NCBI RefSeq assembly: GCF_016820655.1
Contig: NZ_WSFT01000053.1
Coordinates: 485,253-549,252, forward strand
Reading direction: 5' to 3'
Source of the DNA: Anaeromonas frigoriresistens
Lineage (GTDB): Bacteria; Bacillota; Clostridia; Tissierellales; SIT17
DNA: 64,000 bases
Below the pieces are notes generated by a model, which was not told where the DNA came from, ran no database searches, and saw only the letters and a program-made list of their open reading frames with translations. The translations under genes and the position numbers were made by a program. Shown here piece by piece: positions 26,032 through 35,065 of the stretch (position 1 is the stretch's first letter; each line of letters opens with the position of its first letter).

Positions 26032-27414
26032 ATGGATAGAGAAAATAAAAATAGAATGGGTACTGAAGCCATAGTACCACTATTATTCAAGTTATCAATT
26101 CCATCTATTTTGTCAATGGCTATTCAAGCCCTATACAATATAGTGGATAGTATATATATAGGTAATTATGACCAACAAGCTTTAACAGGTTTGTCTATAG
26201 CTTTTCCTATACAGATGATACTTATAGCTATAGCAGTAGGAACTGGTATAGGAACTAGTTCATTAATTTCACGAGAATTAGGAAAAGGTAATAGAAAAAA
26301 AGCATCAAATGCAGCAGAACATGTATTATTGCTTTCTATTGTTTATGGAATAGTTTTAGCCATATTAGGGTCTTTATTTTCTAGAAATATTATTTCCATT
26401 TTTACTAATAATGTAGATATTATAGATTATGGTACTCGATACATACGAATTATTCTTATTGGATCCACTGCCATGTTCGTTCCTATGATAGCTAATAATA
26501 TTCTAAGAGGAGAAGGCAATACTTTAGTACCTATGATTTCAATGTTAATTGGATCAATAATAAATATAATATTAGACCCATTTATGATTTTTGGTATAGG
26601 AATATTCCCTGAATGGGGTATTGAAGGTGCTGCAGTAGCTACTGTAGTCTCAAGACTTCTAAGTGGTATATTTATTGTTTTTATGATTTTCAAAGCAGAT
26701 AATGAAATAAATGTTAATTTCAATAAATTTGTATTTAATATAAATATAATTAAGGATATATATATAGTAGGATTTCCTGCTATGGTAATGCAATTTTTAG
26801 CATCCTTTATGATAGGTGGATTAAATATTATTGTAGGTACATACAACGAAACAGCTATAGCTGCTTTAGGCATATATTTTAGATTGCAATCATTTGTGTT
26901 TATGCCTGTATTTGGACTTAACCAAGGGTATATGCCCATAATAGGATATAATTATGGGCATAATAATCCTGAGAGAATGAAAAAAGCAATTAAATATGGT
27001 TTTATTGTAGCTTTCACTTTTACAACTTTAGGTTTCATTTTATTTCAAACCATACCAACTCATTTAATCAAATTGTTCATTTCTAATTCAGAAGATAGTG
27101 AGGAACTGATACTATTAGGATCTAAAGCATTAACTACAATTAGCATAGCTTTTCCAATAATTGGACCGGCAATTATTGGCTCTACTACCTTTCAAGCTAT
27201 AGGTAAAGGGTTGCCTAGTCTTACACTTTCTTTTCTAAGGCAAATAATTTTGCTATTACCTTTAGCATATATATTAGGTAAAATAGGTGGAGTAAATAAC
27301 ATATGGTATTCCTTTCCATTATCAGAATTTATATCATCTCTTGTTATGGTGTTTTGGTTGAGAAGGGCCCTTAAAAATATATTTGAAGATATGAACAATA
27401 CTAAAAAAAGCTAG
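26032..27414 (+). CDS. MATE-family efflux transporter
   Basis: The 460-residue protein has 12 predicted helices in two halves. It shows the MATE N-terminal pattern (IPSILSMAIQALYNIVDSIYIGN in sections, then GLSIAFPIQMILIAIAVGTGIG), the EGAAVATVVSR motif in helix 6, and FGLNQGYMPIIGYNYG after the mid-point. MATE proteins export cationic drugs or metabolites using Na+ or H+ gradients. No regulator is adjacent. Start ATG 26032 behind GGAGGT. Confidence 0.92.
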   Translation: MDRENKNRMGTEAIVPLLFKLSIPSILSMAIQALYNIVDSIYIGNYDQQALTGLSIAFPIQMILIAIAVGTGIGTSSLISRELGKGNRKKASNAAEHVLLLSIVYGIVLAILGSLFSRNIISIFTNNVDIIDYGTRYIRIILIGSTAMFVPMIANNILRGEGNTLVPMISMLIGSIINIILDPFMIFGIGIFPEWGIEGAAVATVVSRLLSGIFIVFMIFKADNEINVNFNKFVFNINIIKDIYIVGFPAMVMQFLASFMIGGLNIIVGTYNETAIAALGIYFRLQSFVFMPVFGLNQGYMPIIGYNYGHNNPERMKKAIKYGFIVAFTFTTLGFILFQTIPTHLIKLFISNSEDSEELILLGSKALTTISIAFPIIGPAIIGSTTFQAIGKGLPSLTLSFLRQIILLLPLAYILGKIGGVNNIWYSFPLSEFISSLVMVFWLRRALKNIFEDMNNTKKS

Positions 27415-27432
27415 ACATTAAATGTCTAGCTT
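27408..27432. terminator. Convergent terminator after the MATE gene
   Basis: Perfect 12-bp stem (27408-27419 with 27421-27432) with a single-base centre, including the stop codons of both convergent genes. Confidence 0.75.
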
Positions 27433-28585
27433 AAAATATGCTTATTAATAAAAAAGTATAATGAGCTGTAACCCCAGCGAGGATACCCCCAACTAAATGA
27501 CTTGTTATAGCTTTTGAAATCAAATTTCTATGTCCCAAAGCATCTAACATAGCAACATGAGTACTTAAAAATCCACTCCAACACATTCCCATTGCAGTAA
27601 ATACTGCAATTTCATTTCCACCAATTATATTACTCTCTAAGAATGTTGGTACTAAACTAAGGGCAGCTCCTACAGCACCTAATGCTGTAATTGGAAAAGC
27701 TATAGCTTCAGGACTCTTAAAGCCGAATAAAGGAGTTAATATTGGAGATAGCTTCTCTCCAATCCATGGAAGTAATTCTACTCCTTCATAAGCCAAACCT
27801 TGATATCCTTGGATAGCATCAGAGGGACCAAAGGTTAATATCATTATTATAGTACATATAATTAATACACCAGGTATAATACTCAATCCAATATCTACAC
27901 CCATTTTCCCACCTTCTAGAAAAGCAGTTAAAAACCGTTCAAAGAAGCTCACTTTTTCGTCTTCTGAAGTATTTAACATTTCTTCTAAATCAAAATCTTC
28001 ATTTCCTTGAATTTTAGAACTTCCCAAAACTTTTTTACTTCTATAGGCCATAAGTCTTACACTTATTATACTACCTATTAACGCTCCAAAATTACCTATT
28101 AAGGCTTCTTTAAAGTACCCTTGTCCTATCATAAATGTTGTAACAATTAAACCCATACCAAAAGCAGTTCCTAAATTACATAGGCAAGGCACTTCATTCC
28201 TTTTAAAATAACTCAGATATCCTTTATCCTTAGCTAAAGAAATAATAGCTGGATTATCTGATAAATAAGTAGTAATAATCCCCAAGAAACTAACTCCTGG
28301 CAAATTATATAACGGTCTCATAAAAGGTGCAAAAATCATATTTAATACTTGTACTAGTTTGAACTCAGTAGCCAACCTACCAAAAGCTCCTGCCAAAACA
28401 GCAATAGCCATAATATAAAATACAGTTTCAAGTAAAAGTTTATATGCTGTATTCATTATTGTAGAAAACATATTGCCTACACCCATCTTAAATCCAATGT
28501 ATCCAAAGAATAAAGAAATGATTGCAATAAAAATAATAGTATCAAAATAGGCAAATGTTTTCTTCTTGTTGTTTATGCTATCCAT
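27431..28585 (-). CDS. Nucleoside-recognition (Gate) domain membrane protein
   Basis: The 384-residue protein has about eight to ten helices and two Gate-like repeats. The first contains AIAVLAGAFGRLATEF and YLSDNPAIISLAKDKGYL, the second a GKMGVDIGLSIIPGVLIICTI-type helix and FPITALGAVGAALSLVPTF. Gate domains occur in nucleoside transporters, FeoB and sporulation proteins SpmA/SpmB. The transported substrate cannot be inferred. A separate split pair of such proteins is encoded at 54.6-55.5 kb. Monocistronic. Confidence 0.75.
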   Translation of the reverse strand: MDSINNKKKTFAYFDTIIFIAIISLFFGYIGFKMGVGNMFSTIMNTAYKLLLETVFYIMAIAVLAGAFGRLATEFKLVQVLNMIFAPFMRPLYNLPGVSFLGIITTYLSDNPAIISLAKDKGYLSYFKRNEVPCLCNLGTAFGMGLIVTTFMIGQGYFKEALIGNFGALIGSIISVRLMAYRSKKVLGSSKIQGNEDFDLEEMLNTSEDEKVSFFERFLTAFLEGGKMGVDIGLSIIPGVLIICTIIMILTFGPSDAIQGYQGLAYEGVELLPWIGEKLSPILTPLFGFKSPEAIAFPITALGAVGAALSLVPTFLESNIIGGNEIAVFTAMGMCWSGFLSTHVAMLDALGHRNLISKAITSHLVGGILAGVTAHYTFLLISIF

Positions 28586-28697
28586 TTAAACTCCCCCCTT
28601 CATTTAATTAACTAATATTCATTATACTAGAGTGATAGGTATAGTATCAATAATTTTTAAATGAAATTCTAACTTAAATAGATTAATAATTCTTAAC

Positions 28698-28727
28698 AAA
28701 AAAAGATCCCCTAAGGGATCTTTTTAA
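28698..28727 (-). terminator. Terminator of rpsD
   Basis: A hairpin built on AAAGATCCCCTAAGGGATCTTT directly after rpsD; the loop is short and T-runs flank it on both strands. Confidence 0.75.
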
Positions 28728-28731
28728 TATA

Positions 28732-29328
28732 TTATTTTCTTGAATAGAATTCGATGATTGAATGCTCATCTACTTCTACTGGAATCTCTTCTCTTTTAGG
28801 TAATCTAGTTAATGTAGCAGACATATTATTTTCGTCTCTGTCTATATAATCTAATTGGAAAGATGGATTTTCAAAGTTTTCTTTAAACATATCTATATTT
28901 CTTGCTTTCTCTTTTAGTGTAATCTCATCTCCTGGGATTATTTCATAAGAAGGAATATCTACCTTCTTACCATTAACTAACATATGTCCATGGTTCACCA
29001 TCTGTCTAGCCTGTCTTATAGAACTTCCGAATCCCATTCTATATACCATGTTATCTAGTCTTCTTTCAAGTAGTTCTATCAATACTTCACCAGGTATTCC
29101 ATCTGTTTTCATTGCTCTATCTACATATCTCTTCTTAAATTGTTTCTCCATTACTCCATAATATGATCTTAGCTTTTGTTTTTCTAGTAGCTGAATACCA
29201 TAGTTTGATAGTTTTCTATCTGCTCTACCTGTACCTCTTTGTGCACGCTTCATTGCTTTTGGATGTCCTACTACATTTACACCTAATCTTCTACTTAGTT
29301 TAAAACGTGGTCCCATCATTTTTGCCAT
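28732..29328 (-). CDS. rpsD: Small ribosomal subunit protein uS4
   Basis: The start was set at ATG 29328 ([14 protein letters not shown]), 9 nt after CGGAGG; an ATG at 29391 is not preceded by a site and would add an unrelated tail. The 198-residue protein has the S4 RNA-binding domain ([39 protein letters not shown]). S4 starts assembly of the 30S body and represses its own mRNA in several bacteria. It stands alone here, outside the alpha operon, as is common in Firmicutes. Confidence 0.96.
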   Translation of the reverse strand: MAKMMGPRFKLSRRLGVNVVGHPKAMKRAQRGTGRADRKLSNYGIQLLEKQKLRSYYGVMEKQFKKRYVDRAMKTDGIPGEVLIELLERRLDNMVYRMGFGSSIRQARQMVNHGHMLVNGKKVDIPSYEIIPGDEITLKEKARNIDMFKENFENPSFQLDYIDRDENNMSATLTRLPKREEIPVEVDEHSIIEFYSRK

Positions 29329-29348
29329 TTTCAATACCTCCGTATTAA

Positions 29349-29375
29349 GAATATATTTGGCCGCGGTATATATTC
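29349..29375 (-). promoter_or_regulatory. rpsD leader hairpin
   Basis: GAATATAT and ATATATTC (8-bp arms) enclose a GC-rich loop with CCGCGG, ending about 9 nt before the CGGAGG of rpsD. Position and size suit an S4-dependent autoregulatory element, but similarity to known leaders was not checked. Confidence 0.35.
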
Positions 29376-29395
29376 TGTAACGAATTGCCAATTAT

Positions 29396-29424
29396 ATTGT
29401 AGCATATTTATATATCTTTGTAAA
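29396..29424 (-). promoter_or_regulatory. rpsD promoter
   Basis: On the minus strand TTTACA (29424-29419) and TACAAT (29401-29396) are 17 bp apart, about 70 bp before the start codon. The -35 lies within the palindrome that ends the upstream gene. Confidence 0.6.
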
Positions 29425-29456
29425 TGATAAATATTATCATTTACAAAGATATATAT
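29408..29456 (-). terminator. 23-bp perfect hairpin after the nitroreductase gene
   Basis: Arms 29408-29430 and 29434-29456 with a 3-nt loop, 32 nt after the nitroreductase stop codon. Probably terminates it; it also holds the -35 of rpsD. Confidence 0.6.
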
Positions 29457-29488
29457 AACTAATTATAAGAATTTCATATCTCTATAAT

Positions 29489-30388
29489 TTATAGTTTATA
29501 TTCTCCTAAAATACTGAAAGTTATACCATCTTCCTCTTGAATATCTCCTTCTATAAAATCCCAGCTGCTTTTGAAACCAATACTTTTTGCCATTTCTTCA
29601 AAGTAATACATCATAATACCTGCATCTGTTAAATTATTTTTATCTTTAGGATCTATAACTGCCAAATTCACTTTATTATTTTTTAGTATGAATCTCCATG
29701 GTTGTTTATTCTTATTAGAAGGGGCATATCTAACATAATAAAATAACTCATCTAGCCCTCTCTTATCTAGTTCATCTGGATCTATTGACTTCCCAAATTT
29801 ACTATCAAAAACAATATCTTTTACTGATAATCTACTACTGGTAGACTTTTCAACAAAATACTTTTTTTCTTTAAAAGGTCTTATTGTATTTAAATAACCT
29901 ATGTCTTCATTCTCTAACCCATTAGAATTTGCTATTTGTGAAATCTTACTTTTGTCTTTTGAATAACCAATAGCTACTATGTAATTAATATGTTTGTTTT
30001 TCCCATTAAAAAGTATCTCTTTTGAATCATAGGGTGTATCCATTATATTTATCCAACAACTCCCTAAGTCTAGTTGATAGGCTTTTGTTAATAAAGTTTC
30101 CATAGCATAAGCTGCTTTAATAATAGTTTCTTTATCTTCATTATCAGTTTGGAGACCGATATAATGAGGACTATTAATCATAACACCTGCATAACCTGCT
30201 ACTCCTTTTAAATTCTCATAGATTTTTTCACCATCTTCGTAAAGAATAAATCTTATTCCATCATTACCGTATCCAGATTGTAGCTTTTCAGCAAAATCCA
30301 TAAGCATCTCCAATTTATCATTTTCAACCATCTTATCACTATACTCCCTAGTAGAACGTCTATTTTCTAAAAATTTACTAAATAACAT
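29489..30388 (-). CDS. Nitroreductase-family protein
   Basis: The 299-residue FMN-dependent oxidoreductase carries the N-terminal RRSTREYSDKMV phosphate-binding arm, a segment AYQLDLGSCWINIMD around the flavin and, in the second half, YYVRYAPSNKNKQPWRFIL. The latter is a repeat of the family's SWNAQPWRF-like signature, so the protein contains two half-domains fused into one chain (TM1586-like). Reduces nitro compounds, quinones or flavins with NAD(P)H; the natural substrate is unknown. Single gene. Confidence 0.85.
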   Translation of the reverse strand: MLFSKFLENRRSTREYSDKMVENDKLEMLMDFAEKLQSGYGNDGIRFILYEDGEKIYENLKGVAGYAGVMINSPHYIGLQTDNEDKETIIKAAYAMETLLTKAYQLDLGSCWINIMDTPYDSKEILFNGKNKHINYIVAIGYSKDKSKISQIANSNGLENEDIGYLNTIRPFKEKKYFVEKSTSSRLSVKDIVFDSKFGKSIDPDELDKRGLDELFYYVRYAPSNKNKQPWRFILKNNKVNLAVIDPKDKNNLTDAGIMMYYFEEMAKSIGFKSSWDFIEGDIQEEDGITFSILGEYKL

Positions 30389-30449
30389 AATCTTCCTCCC
30401 TTAAAATAAATAATGTATTTTATTAATACCCAAATACTATATAATTAAT

Positions 30450-30899
30450 CTAGATTTCTTCCATTCCTTTATTAGCTAGTTGATCTGCTTTTTCATTTAA
30501 TTCCACACCTGAGTGTCCTTTTACTTTAATAAACTTTATATTATTAAATCTCTCAATCAAATCTAATAATTCTACCCATAATGCCTTATTCTCTACTGGT
30601 TTTTTCTTAGAGTTAACCCATCCATTTTTCCTCCAATTAACATACCATTTTTGATTTATGCAATTGCATAGGTAAGCTGAATCTGTATATATTTCAATTG
30701 GAATATTATCTTTCTTAATTAACTTTAAAGCTTCAATTGGTGCCTTTAACTCCATTTTATTATTAGTAGTATTCTTTTCTCCACCATATACTTCTTTTTC
30801 ATGATCTCCATAAATCAATATAGCCCCATATCCTCCAACATTTTCCTTGTGTTGATTTCCAGAACAGGCTCCATCTGTATAAATTATAATTTTATTCAT
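30450..30899 (-). CDS. rnhA: Ribonuclease HI
   Basis: The 149-residue enzyme degrades RNA in RNA-DNA hybrids. Catalytic residues are clear: Asp in IYTDGACSGN, Glu in NNKMELKAPIEAL, Asp in IEIYTDSAYL and the final Asp in ELNEKADQLAN, with the conserved His in KVKGHSG. Length is normal for a bare RNase HI without an N-terminal hybrid-binding domain. Confidence 0.96.
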   Translation of the reverse strand: MNKIIIYTDGACSGNQHKENVGGYGAILIYGDHEKEVYGGEKNTTNNKMELKAPIEALKLIKKDNIPIEIYTDSAYLCNCINQKWYVNWRKNGWVNSKKKPVENKALWVELLDLIERFNNIKFIKVKGHSGVELNEKADQLANKGMEEI

Positions 30900-31027
30900 T
30901 TTAAATATAACCTCTTTTCTATAATTCTAATTCTATCAAATTATACACTTTTATATTATAAAAAGTATAATCCTTCAATATTTAATCTATTATATAAATA
31001 AATTTAAATTTAATGCAGTAAATATAG

Positions 31028-31055
31028 TTACCAATGCCTATTTTTTTGATATAAT
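31028..31055 (+). promoter_or_regulatory. Possible promoter of the agr locus
   Basis: TTACCA (31028-31033) and TATAAT (31050-31055) are 16 bp apart, 60 bp before agrD. The -35 match is moderate. Confidence 0.4.
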
Positions 31056-31115
31056 ATATCTATAATCATATCATAACGAATTCAATCAAAATATTCTAGA
31101 AAAGGAGAGTTCTTT

Positions 31116-31253
31116 ATGTCTTATAAAAAGTTAGCTAAACTTATTTTATCACCACTAGCTTTTTTAGCAATTATGGTTAGTTCTACCGCACCTATTACTA
31201 CTTCCATATTTTATACTAATCAAATTAAATGCCCTAAAGAGTTAATTCATTAA
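31116..31253 (+). CDS. agrD: AgrD-like autoinducing-peptide precursor with a serine at the ring position
   Basis: The 45-residue peptide starts at ATG 31116 behind AAAGGAG. It has an amphipathic, positively charged leader (MSYKKLAKLILSPLAFLAIM), a core ending TTSIFYT, and the acidic or polar recognition tail NQIKCPKELIH. Aligned with staphylococcal AgrD on the PKEL tail, the five-residue ring would be SIFYT, with Ser30 in place of the ring Cys. A serine gives a lactone instead of a thiolactone. It is followed 24 nt later by agrC and then agrB, the membrane peptidase that would process it. Confidence 0.85.
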   Translation: MSYKKLAKLILSPLAFLAIMVSSTAPITTSIFYTNQIKCPKELIH

Positions 31254-31277
31254 TTAGAAAAGGATGAGGGATGAGAG

Positions 31278-32651
31278 ATGCAATCATACATATTAATTAA
31301 CGAAATAATCATGTCATTCTTAGAAGGATTTATATTACTTTATCTATTTTTATTTATCTCTAATAAAAGAGATTTATTCATGGATAAAAAAATAATAAAC
31401 TTTCTATTCATTATTACTTATACTATTTTTTCTTATTGGACAACCTTATCCCTTCCTCCTGGCTATCATACTGTTGTAATTATTTTGTTCTTAATACTAA
31501 GTTTATCATTTATTACTAATACGAGATATCCTTTGACTATTGCTACTATTATTTTTATATTACTAGGTATGATGATAATAGAGATGATTTCTTTACAACT
31601 TTTATCCTTAATGATAAAAGAATCTACTCAAACAATATTAACTAATCCTATACATAAAATAGCATTTTCTATCTTTGTTAAGTTTAATGAAATCATAATT
31701 ATTACCATGTTATCTAAAATAGAAAGTCCTATAATTAAATCCTTTCATAAAGAATTTAAGTACTCTCTTATAAACTATTGGTTTTTTGGTATATTCCTTA
31801 TGGGAGGACTGATTCTTAGTATAAGATATATAATATATCAGCCAGAAAAAATTATTATTTATGAAATTTTAATATCCATAATATTTGCCTTATACATTAT
31901 GATTGGCTATTTGGATTATAAAGAAAAAATCAAATTAATTAGTATTCAAAAAAAGTATGAGGTACAGGATGATTATATCAAAAATTTAGAGACCTTAATA
32001 AATATTGTTAGAAGAGAAAAACATGATTTTTCTAACCATATAAATACTATTTATGCTATGTGTACCATAAATAAACCAAATACAGTGGAAAGAATTAAAG
32101 AGTATTTAAGTAAAATTTCAGAAAATCTTAAAAACTCTTATCATATTTATAATAGTGGAAATGATTATATAGATGGCTTACTTGCCATTAAAAGTAATTT
32201 TGCATATGAGAATAATATCATTTTCGATGTTAACTTTGAAATTTCAATTGATAAACTAAGTATTAATGATACTGATTTGATAAGTATTATTAGTAATATT
32301 TTAGATAATTCCTTTGAAGCTATACTTTTTTCTGATTCTATAATTGAAAGTCCAATAGTTTCCTTTTGGACTTACTTAGAGAATGACAAATATATAATTT
32401 CAATAACTAATAACGGTCCTAAGATATCAGAAAGTAATTTAAAAAAGATTTTTAAAAATGGTTATTCTACAAAAGTAAAGGAAAAAGATGACCATGGATT
32501 AGGATTATATATAGTAAAAAATATAACAGAAAATAATAATGGCATAATTAAAGTTCATAGTAATGACTTGGAAACAGAATTTCAATTAATATTTGAATAT
32601 CTTGAGGTGAAAAATGAAATTGATAAAAAGAGTATCTCTATATCTAACTAA
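31278..32651 (+). CDS. agrC: AgrC-like sensor histidine kinase
   Basis: The 457-residue protein has six or seven helices in the first ~205 residues, then a cytoplasmic kinase. The H-box is RREKHDFSNHINTIYAM near residue 247, the N-box NILDNSFEAI, the G1 region HGLGLYIVKNI. This is a GHKL/AgrC-type (HPK10) kinase expected to sense the peptide from the neighbouring agrD. The start is ATG 31278 behind GGATGAGGG. Its cognate response regulator is not in the window. Its 3' end overlaps agrB by 38 nt. Confidence 0.88.
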   Translation: MQSYILINEIIMSFLEGFILLYLFLFISNKRDLFMDKKIINFLFIITYTIFSYWTTLSLPPGYHTVVIILFLILSLSFITNTRYPLTIATIIFILLGMMIIEMISLQLLSLMIKESTQTILTNPIHKIAFSIFVKFNEIIIITMLSKIESPIIKSFHKEFKYSLINYWFFGIFLMGGLILSIRYIIYQPEKIIIYEILISIIFALYIMIGYLDYKEKIKLISIQKKYEVQDDYIKNLETLINIVRREKHDFSNHINTIYAMCTINKPNTVERIKEYLSKISENLKNSYHIYNSGNDYIDGLLAIKSNFAYENNIIFDVNFEISIDKLSINDTDLISIISNILDNSFEAILFSDSIIESPIVSFWTYLENDKYIISITNNGPKISESNLKKIFKNGYSTKVKEKDDHGLGLYIVKNITENNNGIIKVHSNDLETEFQLIFEYLEVKNEIDKKSISISN

Positions 32652-33192
32652 TCAAATAACTGCTGATAAAGAATATACTTCTCTTGAAGTTATAAAAATA
32701 AAATATGGATTAGAATGTATTTTAAGTGAGTTATCGAAATTTATTCTATATTTAGCTGTCTTTAGTTTTCTAAATTTAACTAAAGAATTTATTGTAGCAA
32801 CTTTATTCTTTAGTATCTTAAGGATATTCACAGGAGGTTTTCATCAAAAAACCTATTTTGGTTGTCTACTAACCTCCTTTGTTATACTTTTACTGATTAT
32901 TAAAATTCCCTATATTATAAATATTGAATATATAAGTAAATTAACATTAATATTTCTTGCTTACACTCTTATAATTATATTCGCTCCTATGGATCATCCT
33001 AATAAACCTATCCCCTCCCTTAAACGAAGAAGACAACTAAAGATAGTTTCCATTTTTTTATACAGTTTTTTATTATTAATTGTTGTGAATTTACCAAATA
33101 CCTTTTCTAATATAGGCTTAGTAGCTCTATTTATACAATCCCTTACTCTACTATTAGGAAAAATAAAGTTAAAAAAATCTCAGCATACTTAA
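32614..33192 (+). CDS. agrB: AgrB-like accessory protease/peptide cyclase
   Basis: The 192-residue membrane protein has about six helices. Catalytic His77 and Cys84 stand in RIFTGGFHQKTYFGC, the same residue numbers as in Staphylococcus aureus AgrB. AgrB cuts the AgrD tail and closes the (thio)lactone ring. ATG 32614 follows GAGGTG inside the agrC coding region. The order D-C-B, with agrB last, differs from the staphylococcal B-D-C-A order, and no agrA follows. Confidence 0.92.
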   Translation: MKLIKRVSLYLTNQITADKEYTSLEVIKIKYGLECILSELSKFILYLAVFSFLNLTKEFIVATLFFSILRIFTGGFHQKTYFGCLLTSFVILLLIIKIPYIINIEYISKLTLIFLAYTLIIIFAPMDHPNKPIPSLKRRRQLKIVSIFLYSFLLLIVVNLPNTFSNIGLVALFIQSLTLLLGKIKLKKSQHT

Positions 33193-33205
33193 TAAGTATA
33201 CTGAG
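33179..33205 (+). terminator. Terminator of the agr locus
   Basis: 12-bp stem with one mismatch (33179-33190 with 33194-33205), then ATTTTTAATATT, directly at the agrB stop codon. Confidence 0.75.
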
Positions 33206-33227
33206 ATTTTTAATATTCAAATATAAA

Positions 33228-33242
33228 TGATAATCATTTTCA
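33228..33242 (+). promoter_or_regulatory. Fur-box-like operator before the first 2-oxoacid oxidoreductase
   Basis: TGATAATCATTTTCA matches the 7-1-7 Fur consensus TGATAATCATTATCA at 14 of 15 positions. It lies about 147 bp before the first subunit. No such site precedes the second gene pair. Confidence 0.6.
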
Positions 33243-33388
33243 TTTATATGTTTAATAAATTAATTAGTGGATATATATTAATCATGCTTTGTATACAATG
33301 TTCAATACATGGTTTTATATTATAGAGAATACCCTATTTAATCATGGGTATAGTTAAAATAAGTTATTAAGTTAAAGGAGTGGAATAT

Positions 33389-35065
33389 ATGAGATATAAT
33401 ATTTTAATTGGCGGATCTGCTGGTCAAGGTATGGATACATTTAGTGTTCTATTAGAAAAAATTCTGAAAAGAAAAGGCTATTATGTATTCTCTAATAAGG
33501 ACTATATGTCAAGAGTTAGAGGTGGTCATAATTTTATTCAAATTCGCTTCAGTACAGAACCTGTCTATTCTTATGATGATGAATTAGATATTATAATTGG
33601 GTTCGATCAAAATACAGTCAATTTCCATTCAGATAAACTAAAGGAAAATGGCGTATTCTTATGTGATGAAAATGTGAAATGGGAAGATAATAGAACGATA
33701 ACTATCCCTATGCTTAAAATAGCTAAAGAAATCGGTCATGCTAGAGTATTTGGTACTGTTGGAATGGGTGCCGTACTTAAAATATTGGGAATGAGTGATT
33801 CTAAAGTAGATGAAGTATTTGAAACTAAATGGGAAAAAGAAACATCAGAATCAAATAAAGAAGCTTTTAAAAGAGGATATCACTATGTAGAAAGTCGATT
33901 TGAAAGTAAAGAAGGTACTGCTGAAAATACTATCTTAATTAATGGCAATCAAGCAATAGCTTTAGGTGCAATTGCAGGAGGTGTAAGTTTTTATTCAGCT
34001 TATCCAATGACTCCATCAACAAGTATTATGACTTATATATCATCTAAAGAAACTGAAGCTAATTTAGTCGTAGAACAAGCAGAAGATGAAATAGCTGCAA
34101 TCAATATGGCAATTGGTGCTTCCTTTACAGGAGTTCGTACAATGACTGGTACCTCTGGGGGCGGTTTCTCCCTTATGACTGAGGCCCTAGGCTTAGCCGG
34201 TATTACTGAAATACCATTAGTTGTAGCTAATGTGCAGCGTCCTGGACCAGCTACAGGCTTACCTACTAGAACTGAGCAAAGTGATTTAAGCTTTATATTA
34301 ACGGCATCTCACGGTGAAATACCTAGAATGGTTTTAGCAGTGAAAGATCCTGAAGATGCATTCTATCAAACTGTTAGAGCTTTAAATATAGCAGATAAGT
34401 ATCAAATGCTTGTAATTATATTAAACGATCAATATTTAGCTGATGCTACTCAAACAGTTGATGAATTTAACTTTGATAATCTATCTATTGATAGACATAT
34501 AGCTACTGCTAGTGATATCGATCTGGAAAACTATAAAAGATATGAAGTAACAGAAAGTGGAATAACTCCAAGAGTTATACTAGGAAAAATAGAAGGTCTC
34601 ACTGTTATTGCCGATAGTGATGAGCATACTGAAGAGGGTCATATAACTGAATCTAGTGAAGTCCGTATAGAACAAATGCAAAAAAGAATGAAGAGAATGG
34701 ATTTACTAAGAGAAGAATTAATTGAACCTGACTACTTTGGTGATGAAGATCCTGAAACATTACTGATTGGATGGGGATCCATGTATGGAGGCTTAAGAGA
34801 AGCTACAGAACTATTACAAAAAGATGGTCATAAAGTAGGTTCTTTAGTATTTGGAGATATCTATCCCCTACCAACAAATCTTTTAGAACAATATAGTAAA
34901 TCCGTTAAAACTATCGTAAATGTAGAACAGAATTATACTGGTCAATTAGCTAAATTAATTAGACAAGAAACTGGAATACACTGTGAAAAAAATATATTAA
35001 AATATGATGGACGTCAGCTATATGCCAAAGAAATATACAGTAGAATTAAAGAGGAGGTACTATAA
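33389..35065 (+). CDS. korA: 2-oxoacid:ferredoxin oxidoreductase, fused gamma-alpha subunit (copy 1)
   Basis: ATG 33389 follows AAAGGAG; an in-frame GTG at 33380 overlaps this site. The 558-residue subunit begins with the gamma domain (ILIGGSAGQGMDT, DYMSRVRGGHNFIQIRF). The alpha pyrimidine-binding domain follows from ~190: GNQAIALGAIAGGVSFYSAYPMTPSTS, VEQAEDEIAAINMAIGAS, TSGGGFSLM and NVQRPGPATGLPTRTEQ. With the beta subunit it oxidises a 2-oxoacid such as 2-oxoglutarate or a branched-chain or aryl keto acid, passing electrons to ferredoxin. There is no 4Fe-4S delta subunit. The next gene overlaps its last base. Confidence 0.92.
   Translation: MRYNILIGGSAGQGMDTFSVLLEKILKRKGYYVFSNKDYMSRVRGGHNFIQIRFSTEPVYSYDDELDIIIGFDQNTVNFHSDKLKENGVFLCDENVKWEDNRTITIPMLKIAKEIGHARVFGTVGMGAVLKILGMSDSKVDEVFETKWEKETSESNKEAFKRGYHYVESRFESKEGTAENTILINGNQAIALGAIAGGVSFYSAYPMTPSTSIMTYISSKETEANLVVEQAEDEIAAINMAIGASFTGVRTMTGTSGGGFSLMTEALGLAGITEIPLVVANVQRPGPATGLPTRTEQSDLSFILTASHGEIPRMVLAVKDPEDAFYQTVRALNIADKYQMLVIILNDQYLADATQTVDEFNFDNLSIDRHIATASDIDLENYKRYEVTESGITPRVILGKIEGLTVIADSDEHTEEGHITESSEVRIEQMQKRMKRMDLLREELIEPDYFGDEDPETLLIGWGSMYGGLREATELLQKDGHKVGSLVFGDIYPLPTNLLEQYSKSVKTIVNVEQNYTGQLAKLIRQETGIHCEKNILKYDGRQLYAKEIYSRIKEEVL

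Noticed and set aside
26427..26939. 170-residue open frame opposite the MATE gene
   Set aside because: Antisense shadow with no start signal; the MATE frame has all family features.
29408..29456. A Fur box (TGATAA...TTATCA core) before rpsD
   Set aside because: The core is part of a 23-bp perfect hairpin that follows the nitroreductase gene; rpsD is not an expected Fur target and the symmetry is explained by the hairpin.
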